From contig JAEWLN010000146.1 of assembly GCA_023457535.1 (NCBI GenBank), positions 1-9,506 on the forward strand: a stretch of DNA of 9,506 nt. Reading direction: 5' to 3'. Source of the DNA: Bacteroidota bacterium. Its GTDB lineage: Bacteria; Bacteroidota; Bacteroidia; Flavobacteriales; Flavobacteriaceae. Both the position numbers and the translations under genes were made by a program. Below, piece after piece: positions 7,001-9,506 of the stretch. Each line of letters starts with the position of its first letter. Position 1 is the first letter of the stretch. Under the pieces are notes generated by a model. The model worked only from the letters and a program-made list of their open reading frames with translations, was not told the origin of the DNA and did not search any database.

Positions 7001-8034
7001 GTAACGCTCGCCGTTCCTGAAGTAGCGATGTCGGCTTCTGAAATGGCGGCCGTGAGTTGGGTTGGCGATACAAATGTCGTCGGGCGATTGACACCATTCC
7101 ATCGCACGACGCTCGTCCCGCTGACGAAATTTGCGCCAAATACCGTAAGCGGAAATGCAGCCGTACCGGCAATGCGCGAGGCGGGTGAAATCGAGGTCAG
7201 GATCGGTAAAGCGACCGCCACTTTGATATTGTCAAAAATCGCATTTTGTCCGTTGGTCAGGCCGCCTTGCCAATAGGCCCCCATCATGGGAAGCGTAGCC
7301 GAAGTGTAGGTATTGTTGACCACACTTCCCTGCAGCGTAAGGGAGCCGACCGCAGGATCCTGAAACGCCGCCGTACCGTCGTTGCGCACAAACAGCTGCC
7401 AGGTATTGGTCGATGGTGTGTAGACTACTTTGACGCTCAGGTATTGATTGCCAAAATCAGTCAGGCCGGTAGTGGCTGAAGTAATCAGGTTGGTATGCGT
7501 GCGCAAGCCGGAATTATAGCGCACCAGACGCAGCGGATCGGTCGATCCTGAGTTCCCAAGCACCACCGCATACCCCGTGCCCGCTACGTTTGTTGTTCCC
7601 GCTGTGCCCGCGAGAATAAACGCCGATCCATACGTCAAACTGGCAAAACCACCCGGATTTGAACGGGCCTGACGCATGTTGAACGTCCAGGTAAGCGCGC
7701 CCGGATTGGCTGCCAGCGTGGTGTTGTAAGGCGCGGCAAAGCCGGAGGCGTTCGTAGTGGCTACGGCCCATCCGTAGTTGTTTGCCGCTGCGCTTGCGTC
7801 GTTGGTCAGCGTGAGGTTGCCGCCGTTGATGCGCGCGCCATAATCGGTGCCGCTGCGCGCAAAATTCCACACGGTACTGGTTCCGACAGGCCCGGAAGCG
7901 GTCGTGAAGTTCGATCCGGCCGAGGTCGTGAAATCGTCTGAAAAAACCAGGGTTTGCGCACTGGCATTGGCGGCAAACAGTAACAGTACAGCAATCGTGG
8001 CCTTGGTACGGGTCAGGAGTAATCTTCTTTTCAT
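1084..8034 (-). CDS. Giant multidomain T9SS-secreted surface protein (2316 aa)
   Basis: The chosen ATG (8034) starts a clear Sec signal peptide: K-R-R, a hydrophobic core, and A-S-A|Q cleavage near residue 26. The frame stays open upstream to 8244, but that extra stretch reads like intergenic DNA. Approximate order: lectin-like/LamG-type jelly roll 27-275; IPT/TIG 277-360; Ig-like 364-474; FN3 478-597; a second jelly-roll-like block 599-820; beta-solenoid-like G-N-L-T repeats 821-1055; a bridging region; a second solenoid-like stretch 1250-1500, opened by a W-N-G...A-N-W motif at 1207; PKD-like 1625-1705; Ig-like 1710-1795; another W-D-G motif at 1801; a conserved module 1890-2235 with W-S-S-P, F-N-L-I-G-N-P-Y-P and R-I-W-L-N; and a T9SS sorting domain 2244-2316 ending K-K-V-I-H. 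The last two resemble flavobacterial 'type C' (ChiA-like) cargo proteins. It should cross the outer membrane by T9SS and be surface-anchored or released. No catalytic motif is visible; adhesion or glycan binding is a guess. All five cysteines of the mature protein lie between 1640 and about 2033. Confidence 0.92.
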   Translation of the reverse strand: MKRRLLLTRTKATIAVLLLFAANASAQTLVFSDDFTTSAGSNFTTASGPVGTSTVWNFARSGTDYGARINGGNLTLTNDASAAANNYGWAVATTNASGFAAPYNTTLAANPGALTWTFNMRQARSNPGGFASLTYGSAFILAGTAGTTNVAGTGYAVVLGNSGSTDPLRLVRYNSGLRTHTNLITSATTGLTDFGNQYLSVKVVYTPSTNTWQLFVRNDGTAAFQDPAVGSLTLQGSVVNNTYTSATLPMMGAYWQGGLTNGQNAIFDNIKVAVALPILTSISPASRIAGTAAFPLTVFGANFVSGTSVVRWNGVNRPTTFVSPTQLTAAISEADIATSGTASVTVANGSGISTALPFTIDPAGVPTIGLSSTSLPAFTTVTGTPSAAATYTVSGANLTADVGLTAPVNFELSTNNSTYGPTLTLPRSGNVLTGQPVTIYVRLRASAPPGVYSGNIDHTTTGGVTKQVSVSGTVQAAQPTTQAAAVSFANVTSGSLTINWTNGNGARRLVLMRAGGAVNAAPVDGSTYTALPAFGGGSEIGTGNFTVYSGVGNSVTVTGLAAATVYHVAVYEFNGLAATENYLTTTPATGNRTTLNAPVGWQIYTANTVNTINFDNTVDGVNLDEFQADGLLPTAASGALNSNAWSLSGFSDGNVAFGATAPEDSDFDMGVAEGGVTESGLYAFDTPAGNRALGIQPGTGDFAPGAVTLRFQNQTGAAITSLNIGYKVYVYNDEAASSSFNFSHSADNNTFTTVPGLNLTSAAAADVIPEWKAYYRVATITGLNIPSNSYYYLRWSGATVSGSVDFDEFALDDIVAIANPTTVFAPFGGIAEGFVLNGNATLSAETTIAGNLTFNAGKLNINNQTLNLNGTVTNTVTGGLRGGGNSNLVIGGTVSPTLSFDQTTAGTTNVLNNLAIATTNANTVTIANPLVINGALSTQIGQTVDFGTNALSGALTGVLNNGTIRTQNTTASPLPSGKTWNGTGILHYNSATTAQTMVVGTYTNVTASATGGTVAAGNLTVNGKLHLPSNNPSATVGSLNMNGFTLTMGNDATNTGVGDVTGIITRDVINPNTLYTFGHPFTSILLPPVGTLPTSMSLKVTIGTAPSWRPGAINRQYDFIHTGGLNTKVVIKAHYKDSELNGNNEARLVDWARIVASNTVLEQGRSNYSTTDNFVELTNVNLSQYFTNTFNAVLLTLDESEAGSLTWNGSVNSSWTTAANWTPNATPSDNTIVYIPNAATTPNDPILNPSVLLGSLNIEPGGILISPDDAQFTINNGPGAWINNGTFVPGGGTSRVVFSNLDATIAGATDFNNVTINAGAGLRPITNNIMRIAGALINNGNLLTGAIHNTVEYTGTNQTIASPNGSVPGYDNLIINGTGALFPATLGITGNLTINQPVSLAGKSINLLGSDPQAIGGTAAIVFDNLTLNKPQEKVTLTRSVEVAGTLTLNSGNLVIGSNNLTLGVNPVAGTFSATSMIVADGSGEVRRPFTGLGSYTFPIGDLTGQADYSPVSVAVTSGDFAGAYLAVNVTDGLHPNNGSTDQNLTRYWKVRPSGITGAVATVIGSYPANDVTGSEANIAAAQLNGNFNQQTNPWVRYAGLSGNVLTATAAPLTNNQVSNFTGIKAGALTTTISGFGSFCANDAVTLTAQSVGGDAPYSYVWSPGIGNAQSFTPPTAAIGTVNYSVEVRDANGILATDTASVTVVAPSAGGTVTPSQSVCYGYVPTDLQVAGHTGDVLHWQRSSDLAFTAPVNIANASDILEGSQIGILTATTYFRAVVKNGTCAESYSTPGVIEVRSSTWDGSAWSNGVPDSATTVFITGNYTATSDLVACTMTVLNDAVVNIPSGYDVTLTGKLDAAGGSFTLENNANLIQTDDVENTGNIVVKRNSSLLKRLDYTIWSSPVTGQNLLAFSPLTLPNRFYNYNTSTNQYNMVPSPAAAVFEAAKGYLIRMPDNHPSETPAIWTGTFTGVPHNGTLAMPLANIGEGQRFNLIGNPYPSPIDAVTFADDNKDYITGTLYFWRKTNNQASPSYCSWTPLGGFVDNGEAETYDPNGIIRTGQGFFVEAKPGATQVEFNNGQRSGNNDNQFFRMAQLERNRIWLNVTGSTGGFSQTLVGYIEGATLGHDFGIDGKYFNDSPVSLYSLVGGTRYVIQGRPVPFNDADVVPLGFAANQAGSYTIAIDHVDGLFAGDQPVLIKDNLTGAVHDLKLGAYAFGSEAGTFHTRFEILYANPLGTQTPQSDANQVVIFKDRDGFTVHSGTIQMAEIEVLDLRGRLITTLTDVNSSSVHVPVAAANQVLVFRITTEDQSVVVKKVIH

Positions 8035-8047
8035 AGTAGGATTTTTT

Positions 8048-8078
8048 TTATAACTGCCTTTGAGAAAAGGCTTTATAA
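8048..8078 (-). other. Leader hairpin upstream of the giant surface-protein gene
   Basis: A 6-bp GCCTTT/AAAGGC stem (8056-8061 with 8066-8071) with a 4-nt loop is flanked by TTATAA on both sides (8048-8053 and 8073-8078). The flanks can extend the stem across a small internal loop. It lies 14-44 nt before the start codon and just downstream of the candidate -7 element, so the mRNA 5' end would fall in or at the hairpin. A role in mRNA stability or translation is inference. It is not a normal terminator, although an A-rich stretch follows on the minus strand. Confidence 0.4.
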
Positions 8079-8081
8079 AAG

Positions 8082-8089
8082 CAAAAATA
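8082..8089 (-). promoter_or_regulatory. Candidate -7 element for the giant surface-protein gene
   Basis: TATTTTTG on the minus strand matches TAnnTTTG, 47 nt before the start codon at 8034. No TTTG is present at the usual 19-20 nt upstream, so only half of the consensus is seen. The surrounding DNA is AT-rich, which makes a chance match plausible. Confidence 0.35.
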
Positions 8090-8218
8090 CAACAGCAAAT
8101 TTGACGTTGGTCGAGTATTGTGTTAAAGTTTGCAAAAAAAAATCGCATATTGTGAACAGCAAAGCAATTCTGCAACAATTTCGAATTATGATGTAAAACG
8201 ACGTGGGTAACATGCGAA

Positions 8219-8226
8219 TAAATTTG
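8219..8226 (+). promoter_or_regulatory. Candidate -7 element for the DUF2892-SRPBCC gene
   Basis: TAAATTTG matches TAnnTTTG, 49 nt before the ATG at 8276, which would give a leader of roughly 40 nt. No TTTG lies at the expected -33 position (about 8196-8199 reads AAAC), so the assignment is tentative. It lies about 130 bp from the opposing candidate element, so the two divergent promoters would not overlap. Confidence 0.35.
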
Positions 8227-8275
8227 TAATACAATCACAGGCAATTCCCTTTAATGATTCAAAAAAAGCAGAGAT

Positions 8276-9094
8276 ATGAAAACGAAACAACACCAAACGC
8301 CAGGCGAGATCCTCGCTAAGAAAATCCACTCAAAAATCGACCATTCCGGTACGGACCCCAACCGATACGGCGGATATTATTCCCATCAGGAAGCGGAAAA
8401 GCTCGCCAGCATCACACCGCAAAAAACACCTAGCCTGATTCCGGGCATTGATGCCAATGTAAGTTTGCTTGAACGCGTGCTTATGGTAGCGGCCGGCTCT
8501 TATCTGATGTATGACGCCATGTCGGGCAAAAACAAAAAAGTGGCCCAGGGAATCGCTGCCGGCGGTATGTTGGCGCGCGGCATCAGCGGCTACTGCCCTG
8601 TTTATGACCTGACCAGCGACCATGGCGGCAAGCTCAAAGCGTCCAATGTGAACATCCGCACATCGATTACGATCGACAAGCCGGTCGAAGAAGTGTACAC
8701 ATTTTGGCGTCAGCTTGAAAACCTTCCTAAATTCATGAAACATCTGGAAAGCGTCAATCAGATCAATAAAATTACCTCAGAATGGACGGCAAAAGGTCCT
8801 GCCGGCATAGGAACGCTGAGCTGGAAGGCGCAGATCCTGATGGACGAAAAAAACCAGATGCTGAGCTGGCATTCGCTTCCCGAATCGAAAGTAGATAATG
8901 CAGGAAAAATCCTGTTCAAAGATCTCGGCAACCAAACCGAACTCGACGTTACGATCTCTTACCGTGCACCGCTTGGCGTGGCAGGCCAGACTGCTGCCAA
9001 ATGGCTCAACCCGCTGTTTGAAAACATGGTTAGACGCGATATCGAAAGCCTTAAATCGTACCTCGAATCAGGCGAAGGATCCAATAATAAATAA
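8276..9094 (+). CDS. Membrane-anchored DUF2892-SRPBCC family protein
   Basis: This complete 272-residue protein has three parts. Residues 1-60 are polar and lack a signal peptide. Residues 62-112 match the DUF2892 (YgaP-like) pattern: L-L-E-R-V, two short glycine/alanine-rich hydrophobic segments (about 67-83 and 89-105), then G-Y-C-P-V-Y. Residues 126-265 look like an SRPBCC/START-like (polyketide cyclase, COQ10-like) fold. The supporting features there are I-T-I-D-K-P-V-E-E-V-Y-T-F-W at the start, L-P-K-F-M-K-H in the first helix region, W-K-A-Q-I and W-H-S-L-P strands, and a long C-terminal helix (about 240-265). SRPBCC domains bind hydrophobic ligands in a deep cavity; here the ligand is unknown, and the DUF2892 part probably holds the domain at the inner membrane, cytoplasmic side. 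The ATG at 8276 is taken because it begins the conserved-looking N-terminus; only a weak AGAG precedes it. The gene is monocistronic, bounded by the terminator at 9118-9153. Confidence 0.88.
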   Translation: MKTKQHQTPGEILAKKIHSKIDHSGTDPNRYGGYYSHQEAEKLASITPQKTPSLIPGIDANVSLLERVLMVAAGSYLMYDAMSGKNKKVAQGIAAGGMLARGISGYCPVYDLTSDHGGKLKASNVNIRTSITIDKPVEEVYTFWRQLENLPKFMKHLESVNQINKITSEWTAKGPAGIGTLSWKAQILMDEKNQMLSWHSLPESKVDNAGKILFKDLGNQTELDVTISYRAPLGVAGQTAAKWLNPLFENMVRRDIESLKSYLESGEGSNNK

Positions 9095-9117
9095 ACGCTA
9101 CGCTGCTTTTTGAGAAG

Positions 9118-9153
9118 ACACCGGCCCATCTCCCTACGATGGCCGGTGTTTTT
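9118..9153 (+). terminator. Rho-independent terminator of the DUF2892-SRPBCC gene
   Basis: A 9-bp GC-rich perfect stem (9118-9126 with 9141-9149, ACACCGGCC/GGCCGGTGT) can be extended by three more pairs past a single bulged C (9127). It is followed by TTTTT at 9149-9153. It starts 23 nt after the stop codon and ends 19 nt before the next start, so the YihY gene must have a promoter within or just after the hairpin, or depend on read-through. Confidence 0.88.
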
Positions 9154-9172
9154 ACTAATTTATCGGCCGCTT

Positions 9173-9506
9173 ATGAAAAATCCGTTTACCAAACAAAATT
9201 TTGCAGACGTCTGGAAGATTACCAAAGCCACTTTTAACGGCTTCCTCGAAGACCGCGCGCTCAAGCTCAGCGCAGCATTGTCCTATTATACCGTATTTTC
9301 GATGGCGCCGCTTTTGTTGTTGCTGATTTCGCTTGCAGGCGTTTTTTTCGGGCGCGAAGCCATACAGGGACACGTATTCAGCGAGATCAACGGGTTGCTT
9401 GGCAATGAGGCCGCCGCACAAATCCAGGACATCATCAAAAACATGGAACTATCGGGCAAGACCAATACGGCCATTGCCATTGGAGCGGCTACACTGATCA
9501 TTGGCG
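9173..9506 (+). CDS. YihY/BrkB family inner membrane protein (3' partial)
   Basis: The first 111 residues are present and the frame is open at the window end. The N-terminus matches the YihY/virulence factor BrkB (UPF0761) pattern. There is a short cytoplasmic lead, then D-R-A-L-K-L-S-A-A-L-S-Y-Y-T (27-40), running into a long hydrophobic segment (about 33-60, with S-M-A-P-L-L-L-L). A G-L-L-G-N-E-A-A motif follows at 74-81, an amphipathic stretch at 82-95, and the start of a second membrane segment from about 99. Full-length members have about six membrane helices and roughly 300 residues. Older annotations call this family ribonuclease BN (rbn), which is a misassignment; the true function is unsettled. 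The ATG at 9173 is the only start fitting the family N-terminus; no Shine-Dalgarno sequence is visible. Confidence 0.92.
   Translation, partial: MKNPFTKQNFADVWKITKATFNGFLEDRALKLSAALSYYTVFSMAPLLLLLISLAGVFFGREAIQGHVFSEINGLLGNEAAAQIQDIIKNMELSGKTNTAIAIGAATLIIG

Noticed and set aside
8129..8154. TTTG followed by TATTGTG as a + strand promoter for the SRPBCC gene
   Set aside because: The spacing is only 15 nt, the -7 element deviates from TAnnTTTG, and the leader would be over 110 nt. TAAATTTG at 8219 is a better match.
8035..8244. N-terminal extension of the giant protein by 70 codons
   Set aside because: It reads as low-complexity, AT-rich translation with no domain, hides the signal peptide, and covers the likely promoter and leader hairpin. 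The ATG at 8034 gives a standard signal peptide.
8330..8743. 137-codon minus-strand frame over the DUF2892-SRPBCC gene
   Set aside because: It is antisense to a well-supported gene and has no recognisable domain.
1..9506. Mobile elements, CRISPR arrays, defence or toxin-antitoxin systems
   Set aside because: No transposase, integrase, spaced repeats, terminal inverted repeats or small paired genes were seen on either strand.

Overview
The window looks like chromosomal DNA from a Bacteroidota bacterium, most likely a Flavobacterium-type member of the Flavobacteriaceae. Four things point there. A giant secreted protein ends in a type IX secretion system (T9SS) sorting domain of the flavobacterial 'type C' kind. 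Promoter-like elements match the Bacteroidota consensus TTTG-N19-TAnnTTTG. Starts lack clear Shine-Dalgarno sequences. The NarL-type two-component pair has the form common in this phylum. By eye the GC content is close to 50 %, which is high for that family, so the genus is left open.

Layout. Positions 1-861 (+) hold the 3' end of a sensor histidine kinase overlapping by 29 bp a complete NarL/LuxR-type response regulator. Positions 860-1054 (-) form a compact cassette read in the opposite direction: the terminator of the giant gene, a consensus promoter, a tRNA-Val(GAC), and the tRNA terminator, which backs directly onto the response regulator stop codon. Positions 1084-8034 (-) are one 2316-residue gene, about 73 % of the window. 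It encodes a mosaic surface or secreted protein: signal peptide, lectin-like/jelly-roll domains, IPT/TIG, Ig-like and FN3 domains, beta-solenoid-like stretches, PKD-like domains, then a conserved C-terminal module and the T9SS signal. Positions 8035-8275 are a 241-bp divergent intergenic region with one candidate -7 element per direction and a leader hairpin for the giant gene. Positions 8276-9094 (+) encode a membrane-anchored DUF2892-SRPBCC protein followed by a strong terminator. Positions 9173-9506 (+) are the start of a YihY/BrkB-family inner membrane protein that runs off the window.

The genes do not form one pathway. The two-component pair is one operon; the tRNA, the giant gene, the SRPBCC gene and the YihY gene each appear to be separate transcription units. 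I see no mobile element, CRISPR array, toxin-antitoxin or defence locus, and no convincing undescribed multi-gene system. The items most worth a second look are the C33 anticodon-loop base of the tRNA and the giant T9SS cargo protein, whose function cannot be read from sequence.
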